This document shows, one piece after another, positions 1 through 8,081 of a DNA stretch of 64,000 bases. This DNA is from Mesorhizobium sp. (GTDB lineage Bacteria; Pseudomonadota; Alphaproteobacteria; Rhizobiales; Rhizobiaceae). The DNA lies in NCBI GenBank assembly GCA_004020315.1, contig SAQG01000026.1:1-64000 (forward strand). The letters are read 5' to 3'. Both the position numbers and the translations under genes were made by a program. How positions within the stretch are numbered: the first letter of the stretch is position 1; each line of letters starts with the position of its first letter. Under the pieces are notes generated by a model. The model had not been told where the DNA came from. It ran no database searches and was given only the letters and a program-made list of their open reading frames with translations.

Positions 1-40
1 CCCCGCTGATTTGGGAATCCCCCTTCGATTCAGCCTCTCT

Positions 41-526
41 TCATCCCGCTCTAGCCGCTTCCTCTCGCTGTTTTTTCAGGACTTCGTCAGTCCCGACCAG
101 CTTTTTCGCCCCACCTGAGATCGCTGTGGACACCACGGCAGGCGGGTCGCTCGCGGGAAAAGAATCCTCAAGCCCTGCCTGCAACTGGTCTTCCAAGGTT
201 TTCGGCTCTTCCGACCGACCAGGTGTCCTTCGGGTTTGGGCTTCCTCCAGCGGCTGTTTCATTTTCGGCGAACAACTGACTTCGCGAACGCAGGCGTAAA
301 GCTGTTCGATGGCAAATTCCTTCATCGTCTCGAAATCCGCCCTCTCATCATGCATTGCCTCGATCTGATCGACCATGGCCTTCTCGAACCGGTCAAGGCT
401 ATCGCTGCCGCAGGCCTGGCAAAGACGCAATAATGCTTCGTGGAGCACTTTCGGACCAAAATATGCAGACGCTTCGAGCTTGAGCCGCTGCAAATGCTCT
501 GGAGTTACCGCCTGAAGTTTTGACAT
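41..526 (-). CDS. Small hypothetical protein, likely general-stress regulon
   Basis: Encodes 161 residues from an ATG at 526. No catalytic domain is recognisable. The N-terminal two thirds are predicted helical, and a Cys-containing segment (LCQAC, near residue 35) is followed by two further Cys. The C-terminal part carries the phrase SFPASDPPAV, which recurs in small stress proteins of Rhizobiales whose role is unknown. A well-formed EcfG-type promoter lies about 30 bases upstream of the start on the same strand (556-580), so expression in the general stress response is likely. It is transcribed alone, divergently from the small exported protein at 878. Confidence 0.7.
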   Translation of the reverse strand: MSKLQAVTPEHLQRLKLEASAYFGPKVLHEALLRLCQACGSDSLDRFEKAMVDQIEAMHDERADFETMKEFAIEQLYACVREVSCSPKMKQPLEEAQTRRTPGRSEEPKTLEDQLQAGLEDSFPASDPPAVVSTAISGGAKKLVGTDEVLKKQREEAARAG

Positions 527-555
527 GTGCAGCCCTTTCGCCTGACGAGCATATC

Positions 556-580
556 AACGGCAATGGTCCGCAGATGTTCC
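556..580 (-). promoter_or_regulatory. EcfG-type (GGAAC-N16-CGTT) promoter
   Basis: On the minus strand GGAAC (580-576) is followed after 16 bases by CGTT (559-556). This matches the -35/-10 pattern used by EcfG (RpoE2) sigma factors in alphaproteobacteria. It lies about 30 bases before the ATG of the 161-residue gene. Confidence 0.65.
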
Positions 581-624
581 ATTCACCCGGCACTGATGCA
601 TAGCGCTTGTTCAACGAACCGCCG

Positions 625-673
625 CGCTTCCAAGGCGTAACGGCAAATCGCGTCATGTCCGGAATTCAGCTCG
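625..673. repeat. Degenerate copy of the promoter segment at 14238-14294
   Basis: Read on the minus strand, this stretch shares the blocks GAGCTGAATTCCGG, GACGCGATT, TGCCGTT, CGCC and TGGAAGCG, in order, with 14294-14238. The copy here has lost an A in the -35 box (GGAC for GGAAC) and has a shortened spacer, so it probably no longer works as an EcfG promoter. An intact one lies between it and the gene. Confidence 0.55.
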
Positions 674-801
674 TGCTTGACGTCCTCTAAGGCCGTCGGC
701 GGACCATGCAGCGCTAATGGCGGCGGCCAGAGCTAGATGAACAAGATGGACATCCCGATTGTAGAAAGCGCCGATCAAGCGCCCTGCCAGAAGGTGAGAA
801 A

Positions 802-826
802 GGAACCTTTTCTGAAACACGCCGTT
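802..826 (+). promoter_or_regulatory. EcfG-type (GGAAC-N16-CGTT) promoter
   Basis: GGAAC at 802-806 is followed, after exactly 16 bases, by CGTT at 823-826. The ATG of the small exported protein is 52 bases further on, leaving room for a short leader and the purine-rich ribosome-binding site GGAAAGGG at 863-870. Confidence 0.7.
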
Positions 827-877
827 TGCCAGCAGGTCGTCGCATTGGCGACCATTAAACACGGAAAGGGTCTTGCC

Positions 878-1192
878 ATGAATTACAAGATGATCTGCTT
901 AGGCGCGATGGCGCTTTCTATGGTAAGCGGCGTTTCTCTTGCGGCAGGTACCGAGACAGGCACGTCTGCCTTGGACGACCCCGCTAAGATGGAGGCGTTC
1001 TACACGGACTCCAGCATGAAGACTTTGCGGTCGGACGACGAGTTCACGAAGGCGTGGAAAGCGCTGACGGACGAGGACCGCACGGCAATGACGAAAGTCT
1101 GCAATGAGGAGATGGCAAACGCCAACGCAGCCAACACCCACCCTGAATTCTGCAGCAATGTCAAAAAGCTCGGCGGCGAGACACAGAACTGA
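878..1192 (+). CDS. Small exported protein of unknown function
   Basis: Encodes 104 residues. The ATG at 878 is preferred over an earlier in-frame start because GGAAAGGG sits just upstream and because the protein then begins with a clear Sec signal peptide (hydrophobic core about residues 5-20, ending near SLAAG). The mature part is about 80 residues, hydrophilic, and has two Cys (KVCNEE and EFCSN) that could form a disulfide in the periplasm. It has no recognised family. An EcfG-type promoter precedes it and a strong terminator follows, so it is a monocistronic stress-type gene. Confidence 0.75.
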   Translation: MNYKMICLGAMALSMVSGVSLAAGTETGTSALDDPAKMEAFYTDSSMKTLRSDDEFTKAWKALTDEDRTAMTKVCNEEMANANAANTHPEFCSNVKKLGGETQN

Positions 1193-1200
1193 ACCATGGG

Positions 1201-1224
1201 AAGGCGGGCAGCGGCCCGCCTTTT
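1201..1224 (+). terminator. Rho-independent terminator
   Basis: A GC-rich hairpin with arms GGCGGGC (1203-1209) and GCCCGCC (1214-1220) and a 4-base loop is followed by TTTT. It lies 9 bases after the stop of the 104-residue gene. The hairpin may also serve the convergent LysE gene, though without a U-tract on that strand. Confidence 0.85.
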
Positions 1225-1250
1225 GATTAGCGGCTGTGAGGTGGGCTATC

Positions 1251-1886
1251 TTACCGGGTCGCTCCACCACCCACGGCCATGCGAATGCCCAGGCCAATGA
1301 TGAAACAGCCGGCGATACGCTGCTGCCAGAGCCGTATCTTTGGTTGCTTCAGGATCCACTCGCCAAGCGTACCGGACGCGAGCGCGTATGCGCCTAGCAC
1401 CAGTACGCCGGTGATTTTTTGCGTGCCACCCAGCAACAGCAATTGCAGGGTGACCGATCCTCGAGTCGGGTCAACGAATTGCGGAAGGAACGCAACCATG
1501 AACATAATGGGCCAGGGATTTATGAGGTTGGCGATCATTCCTTCTCGTGCAGCAGCCAGCGGACGAAGATTTCCGTGCTCTTCGACGGCAACTTCCGTGG
1601 CTGGCGAGCGTAACAGGCTTAATCCGAGCCAACACAGATATGCGGCGCCGGACCATCGGAGCAGATTGAATGCCAGTGGCGAGGCCGCGACCAACGAAGA
1701 CACGCCTAATGCGAGGAGAGGCAATTGAACAAGCCCCGCTCCCACAGTCATGCCCAGCACCGTGAAAAACGCCGTGCTGCGCCCGTGAGAGATACCGCGT
1801 GCCGTCACAAGCAGGCTGTCGGGACCGGGCGGTGCCTGCATGAAGATAACTGTCCCCAGGAAAGCCATCCACAAGACGGGATCCAT
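1251..1886 (-). CDS. LysE/RhtB-family amino-acid exporter
   Basis: Encodes 211 residues, the usual length for LysE/RhtB exporters, which pump amino acids or related small molecules out across the inner membrane. The ATG at 1886 (MDPVLW) is chosen because longer starts add a polar extension foreign to the family. The hallmark QAPPGPDSLLV follows the first membrane segment (about residues 17-27). Five to six hydrophobic segments and the NPWPIMFMVAFLPQF motif are present. The substrate cannot be told from sequence. A large inverted repeat lies about 95 bases upstream. Confidence 0.85.
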   Translation of the reverse strand: MDPVLWMAFLGTVIFMQAPPGPDSLLVTARGISHGRSTAFFTVLGMTVGAGLVQLPLLALGVSSLVAASPLAFNLLRWSGAAYLCWLGLSLLRSPATEVAVEEHGNLRPLAAAREGMIANLINPWPIMFMVAFLPQFVDPTRGSVTLQLLLLGGTQKITGVLVLGAYALASGTLGEWILKQPKIRLWQQRIAGCFIIGLGIRMAVGGGATR

Positions 1887-1980
1887 AATCTTGCTTTCTT
1901 CGCCTGACACCTGCGCAGTGTCTTTGAACTCCTTGGCGTCTTTGAGGGATTCCAATTCCTGCCCATCGGCCCATAGGACT

Positions 1981-2024
1981 CTGAATTGGCAGCTGCAGGT
2001 CAATTTCCTGCAACTGCCAATCAG
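1981..2024. repeat. Large inverted repeat upstream of the LysE-family gene
   Basis: Arms CTGAATTGGCAGCTGCAGG (1981-1999) and CCTGCAACTGCCAATCAG (2007-2024) pair almost completely, with one mismatch and one extra base, around a 7-base loop. No U-tract follows on either strand. It could be an RNA hairpin in the leader of the exporter gene or a DNA-level operator or mobile hairpin. Confidence 0.6.
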
Positions 2025-2123
2025 TTAGGCCGGTTCAAGAATTTCGGACAAGGCCCGATACCTGCATCTTCGGGGCAGAGTTCGTGGCGATCCCTTGCCG
2101 GGTCCGCAAGTCGGCATAAGAAA

Positions 2124-2651
2124 TTACGCGGCCGCTTGAAGGGCGCGTTCGTTGACACCACCCTCGCCTAGACCCGTCAGCGCTTCGTCTGTCGCGACCT
2201 CTTCCTTGAGCGTCTCTTTGAGAAGAGCGGCAACATCGGCCTTTCCCATCTGTTCTGCCCAGGCGATAAGAGTACCGTACCGGGCGATCTCGTAGTGCTC
2301 GACGGCTTGTGCCGCTGCGACCAGTCCGGCATCGAGCGCGGGGGCACCTTCATATTCTTCCAGGATCTCCGAGCCTTCTTCAATGATGCCGTCGATCGCT
2401 GGACAGGTCTTGCCGCGTGCTGCCTTGCCAAATTTCTCGAACACTTCTTCGAGGCGATCGACGTGAGCTTCCGTTTCCATACGATGTTTTTCGAAGGCGG
2501 CAGTCACTTTTTCCGACTCTGCACCTTTCGCCATTTTCGGCAGGGCCCGCAGTATTTTCTTTTCGGCGTAGTAAAGATCTTTGAGCCCGTCGAGGAACAG
2601 GTCCTCAAGACCCTTGGTTGTCGCTTTCGCAGCTTTCTTCGCAGTTGGCAT
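2124..2651 (-). CDS. DUF892 (YciE/YciF-like) ferritin-like protein
   Basis: Encodes 175 residues of the DUF892 family, four-helix ferritin-like proteins linked to stress survival. Characteristic segments are GLEDLFLDGLKDLYYAEKK near the N-terminus, RMETEAHVDRLEEVF, and AVEHYEIARYGTL with its Glu/His pair, which would form the di-iron-type site. The short Lys/Ala-rich N-terminus is usual for rhizobial members. The start ATG at 2651 has GCGGGAG just upstream. An EcfG-type promoter lies about 55 bases before it, which fits the known stress induction of this family. Confidence 0.9.
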   Translation of the reverse strand: MPTAKKAAKATTKGLEDLFLDGLKDLYYAEKKILRALPKMAKGAESEKVTAAFEKHRMETEAHVDRLEEVFEKFGKAARGKTCPAIDGIIEEGSEILEEYEGAPALDAGLVAAAQAVEHYEIARYGTLIAWAEQMGKADVAALLKETLKEEVATDEALTGLGEGGVNERALQAAA

Positions 2652-2705
2652 GGTCGTCTCCCGCTGGGGTTGGAGCTAGCCTCCCAAACTAGGAAGGCGT
2701 CCGAT

Positions 2706-2730
2706 AACCCCGCCGGCCTGCACAAGTTCC
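2706..2730 (-). promoter_or_regulatory. EcfG-type (GGAAC-N16-GGTT) promoter
   Basis: On the minus strand GGAAC (2730-2726), 16 bases, then GGTT (2709-2706), about 55 bases before the start of the DUF892 gene. The -10 box differs from CGTT in one position. Confidence 0.6.
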
Positions 2731-2889
2731 CTGATGAATCGAGCCGCTGGAAATTTTCGATGCCTTGGGCCGTATGGTCAGGTGCTGCAAAGGGCTACGC
2801 TGGTGAGCGTAGGCGCGATGGTGGACACCCCGCGAGGTGGCCCGCTCGCCGTCGGGCCCGCGCCGCAGTCGCCTCGCGCTCAGGGCAGC

Positions 2890-3108
2890 TCAATCGATCC
2901 GCTTGATACGGCCCTTTTCGAGACGGAACACTCCATCCTGTCCGCCCTGCTTCTCAAAATCGGTAAGCAGATCGTCCCATGTTCCCAGGAATTCGCCACA
3001 GTCGTCGCAAACGATCCGGTCCTCAGGACCGGCGTCCGCCGGAATCCTCAGCCTTATTGTCAGACAATAAGGGCACTCCAACTGGTGGTTAAGATACGGT
3101 TTGGTCAT
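2890..3108 (-). CDS. Small zinc-ribbon protein
   Basis: Encodes 72 residues. Two CxxC knuckles, CPYC near residue 13 and CDDC near residue 35, are spaced as in a zinc ribbon that binds one metal ion. The rest is acidic with no catalytic motif. Small zinc-ribbon proteins of this kind are common in Rhizobiales and mostly uncharacterised. It stands alone between the DUF892 gene and a group of other small genes. The knuckles argue strongly that it is real, but the function is unknown. Confidence 0.6.
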   Translation of the reverse strand: MTKPYLNHQLECPYCLTIRLRIPADAGPEDRIVCDDCGEFLGTWDDLLTDFEKQGGQDGVFRLEKGRIKRID

Positions 3109-3202
3109 GGACGACAGCGAGAATGCACTGGAAATGTGACCCCTGCAACCTCGCTCACGCTGATCTGATGAGCTTGAACAGAAATGTACCGCGATAGGGG
3201 CA

Positions 3203-3394
3203 TCACGGCGAATGTTGCGATCCCGGAATTACGAGCGCGCCTTCGTTAGGGGCCGAATATTCACAGCCGATGAAGAAGACAGCAAGACTCGGCGCGCAGA
3301 TAATTGCAATTGCTGCCAGTGCGGTTCTGGACAACAGCTTACGCGGTTCGCGGGTTTGCAACACTGAATCGGTCCGCTCTCTGGTCGAAGACAA
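3203..3394 (-). CDS. Possible small membrane or lipoprotein-like protein
   Basis: This short frame of up to 63 residues contains one clear hydrophobic segment (AALAAIAII... to FFIGCEYS), which could be a membrane anchor. The Cys after it lies where a degenerate lipobox might be. The longest version would begin with TTG, and an inner GTG is also possible. No convincing ribosome-binding site was seen, and there is no family match I recognise. It is included only because the hydrophobic profile is coherent. Confidence 0.3.
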   Translation of the reverse strand: MSSTRERTDSVLQTREPRKLLSRTALAAIAIICAPSLAVFFIGCEYSAPNEGALVIPGSQHSP

Positions 3395-3419
3395 CGGAGG
3401 GTGAAGACCGCTTGAACCT

Positions 3420-3641
3420 TCATATCCCGTCTTTTGTCGGAGGCCACCCAGACTGAGCCGTCGGCGGAATGTTGTCGGAAGTCACCTCACCCCGCTTGAG
3501 TTTTCTGATGGCTTCGTTGGCTTCGATTTCATCCAGGCCGGAAAGCGGCAGACCGTCAACGACGACAGCTTCCTCGCTCTCCTCGTCATAGACTTCCCAC
3601 AGGCCATCCGGGTCCTGTCGTTTGTTGTAGATGGTTGGCAT
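3420..3641 (-). CDS. Small acidic hypothetical protein
   Basis: Encodes 73 residues from the ATG at 3641 (MPTIYNKRQ), with a purine-rich AAGAGAG site upstream. It is soluble and acidic, rich in Glu/Asp in the middle (YDEESEEAVVVDG) and has a helical segment ANEAIRKLKRGEV. No known domain is recognised. The reading frame runs open into the preceding STAS-like gene because that gene is frameshifted, but the own start and ribosome-binding site mark this as a separate gene. The two are probably co-transcribed, 20 bases apart. Confidence 0.55.
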   Translation of the reverse strand: MPTIYNKRQDPDGLWEVYDEESEEAVVVDGLPLSGLDEIEANEAIRKLKRGEVTSDNIPPTAQSGWPPTKDGI

Positions 3642-3661
3642 GGCCGCTCTCTTAGATACTG

Positions 3662-4034
3662 CTATTGAACACGTGCTACCCACTCCAAAGCCTGGGCCTT
3701 TTCGTCCGCCGGGAACACCCGTGAATCGATCTGCGGGAAAAGCGCGCCCGTCATCTGTGCAGCTGCCTTGATCCACTTGTTTGTCGGACACCACTGCGGC
3801 GCGCTGGAAGCGGTGGAATTCGCCAAGTTTGCTCAAGCCATACTGCAGATCGCGGCGCAATGCGTCGCCCGTCATGTCCTCCAACTCCGTAAGGTCGGCC
3901 AGGATGCCGATCTCTTGATGTTCGCTCAGTTTCTCTTCGATGACCGGGATGACGTTATCGTAGTCCTCCGCCGTCACGGTACCGGCAACGCGAAATGCGG
4001 CGACATTCTCAGGAGCAGAAATTACCTCGATCAC
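3662..4034 (-). pseudogene. STAS/SpoIIAA-like protein, frameshifted
   Basis: From a GTG at 4034, preceded by the strong site AAGGAGG, the frame reads a SpoIIAA/STAS-like protein (IEVISAPENVAAFRVAGTVTA and EIGILADLTELEDMTG are visible). At about 3765, after VVSDKQ, it loses the family pattern. With one base removed, the neighbouring frame continues it as WIKAAAQMTGALFP to EWVARVQ and a stop at 3664. So one extra base (an A in the AAACAA stretch) breaks the gene. Such proteins are small soluble factors, often stress-linked, and an EcfG-like promoter lies upstream. It could be a real lesion or a sequencing error. Confidence 0.65.
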
Positions 4035-4074
4035 TTTTTCCTCCTTCGAATTGGCTTTCACGGTTATGCCGAAC

Positions 4075-4099
4075 AACTCAAGCCGCCCACGGATGTTCC
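4075..4099 (-). promoter_or_regulatory. EcfG-like (GGAAC-N16-AGTT) promoter
   Basis: On the minus strand GGAAC (4099-4095), 16 bases, then AGTT (4078-4075), about 40 bases before the GTG of the frameshifted STAS-like gene. The -10 box is one base off the best consensus. Confidence 0.45.
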
Positions 4100-4230
4100 C
4101 TGGTCCTAAGGGTTTTGCGATCCTAATTTGACGCTCAAGAGCCGGCGCAAATCGCACAGGCTGGTGCAGCGACCATTGACGGCGCAAGGCAAATCCAACA
4201 GTGCAAGACGGTCGCACCGAGCATAAGACG

Positions 4231-5382
4231 TTAATCGGCCGCTTCCCTTGGCGGCTCCCGGGTCGCATGGGTGACGACGGTATAGCGCGTAATCGGCCCC
4301 TCATCGGGGTCTTCTCCTTGAAAGTGAACGTCCGCGTTCACCGGTAGCCGGCTGCTATTGCCGAACTCCTTAACTGCGGACGCACGGACGAGTTGAATGG
4401 CCGGGTCCTGCGTCATAATTTTTATTGCCGCAAGCTCGGCAGTACTGCTGCCGCCAATGCGCCAGCTGGCTTCGAGCACACCGGATCGCCAGGTACCCGA
4501 CGCATCGACGCCCTGGCCGATATCGTAATTGCGCCGCGAGGCGAAAAATCCGGGATACTCAGCCATCGCCGCGTCGTAGGCCCTTGCCTGCACCGTTGCC
4601 AAAGCTAGTGCGCGAGGAAGCTGAAGGTCTTCGAGAGCTTCCCATCCGCCGCGCACTACAATGAGATCGGATCCGCCATAAACGGATTGTCCCGCATTAT
4701 CGGTCGTCGTCCTTTGAGTGCCGTAGTAGGCGACCGTTATTTCGTCGATCTCCGTTCTGCCAACACTTAGCGTGACGATGTCACGAAGGTCCGCTTCTAG
4801 CACCAGACCGCACTCGTCCAAGTCGGGGGAGCCGTATCGATCGAGCAGTCTCTCGACGTCATCGACCGTGCGAACGATGTGCTGGTCCTGGCCTCGCGAG
4901 GAAAGCGGTGGCTTAAGCCGGGCCTGCCCGAGGCTGAGCAGACGTTCTGCTGCTCGCAGCGCATCGTGCCGCGAAAATACGGTGTAACCAGGCAATACTG
5001 CTGCACTGACAGTTCTGCCGAAGTCGGTTGACCATTCTTTCGGCCGCTTGGCCAAGTCGTCGACCAGTTCATGGGTTATCGCCTTGGTCATTGCGAAGCG
5101 CCAAGGCACCACGCCGCCGAAGAGATCCTGCGGCCCGTTGATACCCAGCCGTGCCGCATCGGGAGCAAGCAAGCTGTCGTCCGGCACGAAATACAAGTCC
5201 CCGCCATTGCCGCTGCTGCCTAGACCCTGCCGGAAGGCAAATCCCTTGAGGGTCGCAATCGTGCGGGCAACGGCAGCCATGGCTTCCCGTTCGTGAGCGT
5301 AGAGAGGCTCGCAGCCCGGCGCAGAGAATGCGATCACGGTGCCTTTTGTCTCGCTCGGCTGAGTGCCTCTGTGCTCGGTCAT
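4231..5382 (-). CDS. DUF3182 family protein
   Basis: Encodes 383 residues from the ATG at 5382. The sequence resembles the DUF3182 family of soluble proteobacterial proteins of unknown function. Recognisable phrases are FRQGLGSSGNGGDLYFVPD near residue 55, VYGGSDLIVVRGGWEALE in the middle, and ASWRIGGSSTAELAAIK towards the end. Gly-rich turns and acidic strands suggest an ATP-grasp-like fold, but that is only an impression. There is no signal peptide or membrane segment. It is not tightly linked to its neighbours, and the family assignment is from memory of its pattern. Confidence 0.6.
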   Translation of the reverse strand: MTEHRGTQPSETKGTVIAFSAPGCEPLYAHEREAMAAVARTIATLKGFAFRQGLGSSGNGGDLYFVPDDSLLAPDAARLGINGPQDLFGGVVPWRFAMTKAITHELVDDLAKRPKEWSTDFGRTVSAAVLPGYTVFSRHDALRAAERLLSLGQARLKPPLSSRGQDQHIVRTVDDVERLLDRYGSPDLDECGLVLEADLRDIVTLSVGRTEIDEITVAYYGTQRTTTDNAGQSVYGGSDLIVVRGGWEALEDLQLPRALALATVQARAYDAAMAEYPGFFASRRNYDIGQGVDASGTWRSGVLEASWRIGGSSTAELAAIKIMTQDPAIQLVRASAVKEFGNSSRLPVNADVHFQGEDPDEGPITRYTVVTHATREPPREAAD

Positions 5383-5640
5383 CTCGCTCGTTCTGATGCT
5401 ACCTCGTTATGGCCACGGGTGCCGATGTTGCGGCCCGCTACGCGCTCCGACCAAGAGAGAACGCACCAGATGGCCGGAACGTTCAGCCTGGCTTGGCAGA
5501 CCGGCCGTCTTCTGCGCCCTTTTTCGAGCGATCGCGGTCGGAACCGCTACCCGGAGCGCACGATTAAAGAGGAATACACGTCAGTTTCAAATCGTGTCTG
5601 AAGGTGAGCGCCTAGTGGCGAAATTCGAAAACAGTATCGG

Positions 5641-6690
5641 ATGGTTTCGGTGACGTTGCTGGTTCAGCCGCGCCTGGTCAACGACCGCTTCTCGGATGCG
5701 GGGCTTCTTCTGGATTTCCAATTTGGCAACCGGGCGATGCTCTTCGACATTGGTGATCTGTCACCACTTTCGCCGCGTGAAATCCTGCGCGTAAGCCACG
5801 TGTTCGTATCACACATGCACATGGACCACTTCGCTGGCTTCGACCGGCTCCTGCGATTATTTCTGTACAGGAACAAAACAGTGCATCTTTTCGGCCCGCC
5901 CGGGCTGACTGAGGCGGTGCAAGCCAAGCTCAACGCATACACGTGGAATCTGCTCGACGAACAGTCCCACGACTTCATGATAGTTGCCTGCGACTGGACG
6001 CCGGCCGGATTTCATCATTCGCGCCTGTTTCGGGCGCGATCGGGTTTCGCTCGGCAGGACACCGCCTCGACCCCAGCCGAGGGAAATGTCCTGCTCGACG
6101 ATCCCGATTTCCGTGTCGAAGCAGCAATGCTCGACCACGGCGTTCCATGCCTTGCATTCGCGTTTCAGGAAAAGATCCGGGTCAATGTGCAAAAACCGCA
6201 ACTGGAAGCATTGGGTTTGCGCGTCGGACCCTGGTTGAGCGAAGCCAAGCGTGCGGTCCGGCGCGGAGCCGATCCGGAAACGACGCTCGCCCCAACCGCG
6301 GATCGGCAGATCTCGGTCGGCGAACTGCTCGGTGCCGGAGCCCTGAGAACCGGTCCCGGACAGAGGATTGTCTATGCGACCGATCTCGCCTTCAATGTGG
6401 CAAATCTTGCGCGTGTCGTTGCGCTTGCGCACGGCGCGAACCAGTTGTTTATCGAGGCGGGCTTCCTGCAGGAAGATCGCGAGATGGCCGCCGCGAAGCG
6501 GCATCTCACCGCAGCCGAAGCCGGCACTATCGCCAGGCTTGCAGGAGTTGAACATGCCGTGCCGATGCACTTTTCGCCCCGCTATCTCGGACATGAGGAT
6601 GAACTGCGTGCAGAGTTCGCGGCAAATCTGGCACCGGAAGCGCTTCTCAACCCGGGCATGAACACCAGCCGGGATGATCCGCGTTTTTGA
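5641..6690 (+). CDS. RNase Z-like metallo-beta-lactamase-fold hydrolase
   Basis: Encodes 349 residues. The metal-binding motif HMHMDH (His58, His60, Asp62, His63) follows a beta-strand-rich start with the family's DIGDLSPLSPREI segment. Further ligand candidates are MLDHGVPCLAF, the Asp in YATDLAF, and the late His in VPMHFSPRY. This is the layout of the ribonuclease Z branch of the metallo-beta-lactamase fold, whose zinc enzymes cut tRNA precursors or related phosphodiesters. Alphaproteobacteria often carry such copies with unclear substrates, so RNA processing is not certain. The gene stands alone and its 258-base upstream region shows no clear promoter. Confidence 0.8.
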   Translation: MVSVTLLVQPRLVNDRFSDAGLLLDFQFGNRAMLFDIGDLSPLSPREILRVSHVFVSHMHMDHFAGFDRLLRLFLYRNKTVHLFGPPGLTEAVQAKLNAYTWNLLDEQSHDFMIVACDWTPAGFHHSRLFRARSGFARQDTASTPAEGNVLLDDPDFRVEAAMLDHGVPCLAFAFQEKIRVNVQKPQLEALGLRVGPWLSEAKRAVRRGADPETTLAPTADRQISVGELLGAGALRTGPGQRIVYATDLAFNVANLARVVALAHGANQLFIEAGFLQEDREMAAAKRHLTAAEAGTIARLAGVEHAVPMHFSPRYLGHEDELRAEFAANLAPEALLNPGMNTSRDDPRF

Positions 6691-6693
6691 TCA

Positions 6694-7215
6694 CTAGCGT
6701 TGAATATCCCGGCGGACGGTTCGCCGCCGTCGGCTTGCAAGGATGGCGGAAAGGGTGACCGGGCGAAAATCCCAGCTGTCGACGCCCGCGTCGTACTGGC
6801 GTGTAACCGGGCTCAGTCTGCGGTGGGAATGGCCATGCAGATCGATCGATTTCTTGCCGATCTGATTCCAGGTGCGAAAAGGATAGTGGCAAAGGATCAG
6901 CAACCTACCGTCTATCGTCAGCTCCTTATAATGTTGTGTGCTGGCCCAACCCGCGGCCTCTATGGTCGCCGCGCCATCGTTGTTGCCGATAATCAAATGC
7001 TTCTGGCCGTGAAGAGACGACAGGAGAGACGAAACGAATTCGGCCGATCCCTTCGCAAAATCGCCGAGATGCCAGATCTCATCGTCCGGGCTGACTGTTT
7101 CGTTCCAGAGCGAAATCAGCGTTCGATCGTGTTCTGCCAGCGAGCCGAACGGGCGACGATCGATACGCAGGATGCGGGGATCGCTGAAATGTGTGTCGGC
7201 CGTGAAATAGATCAT
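6694..7215 (-). CDS. Calcineurin-like metallophosphoesterase
   Basis: Encodes 173 residues with the full set of metal-binding blocks of calcineurin-type phosphoesterases: DTHF (residues 7-10), GDF (about 51-53), GNND (about 77-80), CHYPF (about 109) and GHSH (about 127-130). It is short and cytosolic, of the subgroup that often acts on cyclic nucleotides or small phosphoesters, but the substrate cannot be inferred. It ends 3 bases from the convergent RNase Z-like gene, so the two share a terminator region in which no hairpin is obvious. Confidence 0.85.
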   Translation of the reverse strand: MIYFTADTHFSDPRILRIDRRPFGSLAEHDRTLISLWNETVSPDDEIWHLGDFAKGSAEFVSSLLSSLHGQKHLIIGNNDGAATIEAAGWASTQHYKELTIDGRLLILCHYPFRTWNQIGKKSIDLHGHSHRRLSPVTRQYDAGVDSWDFRPVTLSAILASRRRRTVRRDIQR

Positions 7216-7496
7216 GGTCGTTCACAGCCTTTGCGGGATATCCGAACCTCGCCCTTCATTCGTCGAGCCTGTCGAGCGGGATGAGATAGTGCGCCATCGC
7301 GCTCCGGCCACCGCCTTGAACTGCTGGTCAAACAGAAGCGCCTCGCGAAAACCGCACCAGTTCCATACCCCATCATCGGTCACCCGCGGGCAATCTCGAC
7401 AATTGTGCGAGTGTCCTCAAGCCCGGCAGCAATCGCTATTTGAGGTGGCGAAAAAGATCAGACGCGGCTAACATATTCATCGCTTTGGAGAGTGTC

Positions 7497-7751
7497 GTGC
7501 GTACGAGACGTTTCAGAAAGCCAATTGTCGTTCAACCCGGTCGGATCGATCGCGACAGGGTTGTTTTGTCTGTCTCCGACGCGGCTGAAGTGCTGCTGAG
7601 GGACTGGCCGACGCCAGCCTCCAAGACGCGACTCGCTGCAATCGAGGCCTGCCTTGCTGTTATCCGCGGCGAGAAGCCGCCAAGGGTCGCGCGCCAAGCG
7701 TTCATCATCGCGGCCAAGGACGCGAGGATCCTACTCGGCGAACAAATCTAG
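7497..7751 (+). CDS. DUF982 family protein
   Basis: Encodes 84 residues from a GTG at 7497, preferred because GGAG lies 6 bases upstream. The frame extends further 5' only through a TTG without such a site. The pattern VLSVSDAAEVLLRDWP followed by ACLAVIRGEKPPRVARQAFIIAAKDA is that of DUF982, a small family found almost only in Rhizobiales, often in many copies and on plasmids or islands. Its role is unknown. It is soluble and basic. Confidence 0.75.
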   Translation: MRTRRFRKPIVVQPGRIDRDRVVLSVSDAAEVLLRDWPTPASKTRLAAIEACLAVIRGEKPPRVARQAFIIAAKDARILLGEQI

Positions 7752-7787
7752 ACCGGCCTCCGTCAGGCAGAGCCTCGTTCAGGGAAC

Positions 7788-8042
7788 TCAATCTCTTCCT
7801 TGACTTTTCTCTTGCAGATCGTCACGCGCGCGCTTCGCCTCGCGGTGGGGTGCCTCCGAACCCGATTGTCTGTGTCTGTCCAGTTCGTGCTCCACCGTAT
7901 CGCGCGAACCTTCTGCCGGATCCTCTTGCGGGCGGTTGTCCGGCGCGGCGGCTTGATCCTGTCGCTTGTCGTTTCTGCCCTGATGACCATCGGGACTTGC
8001 CCGCCGCTCGTCCGGAGCGAGCCGCTTCCCAGGCCCTCCCAT
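7788..8042 (-). CDS. Possible small, highly charged hypothetical protein
   Basis: This frame from the ATG at 8042 gives 84 residues, very rich in Arg, Asp, Glu, Gln and Pro with almost no hydrophobic residues. Its composition suits a disordered protein. No family is recognised and no good ribosome-binding site is visible. Overlapping frames on both strands are also open in this GC-rich stretch, so the reality of this gene is uncertain. Confidence 0.35.
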   Translation of the reverse strand: MGGPGKRLAPDERRASPDGHQGRNDKRQDQAAAPDNRPQEDPAEGSRDTVEHELDRHRQSGSEAPHREAKRARDDLQEKSQGRD

Positions 8043-8081
8043 TTCGGCAAGCCTAGTTGACGGGAAAGATCGGATCGATCG

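Larger units (their letters stand above)
527..877. other. Divergent intergenic region with two EcfG-like promoters
   Basis: This 351-base gap separates two divergent small genes. It holds one EcfG-type promoter for each (556-580 minus, 802-826 plus) and a segment (625-673) that resembles the promoter region at 14238-14294. No convincing coding sequence was seen in it. Confidence 0.6.
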
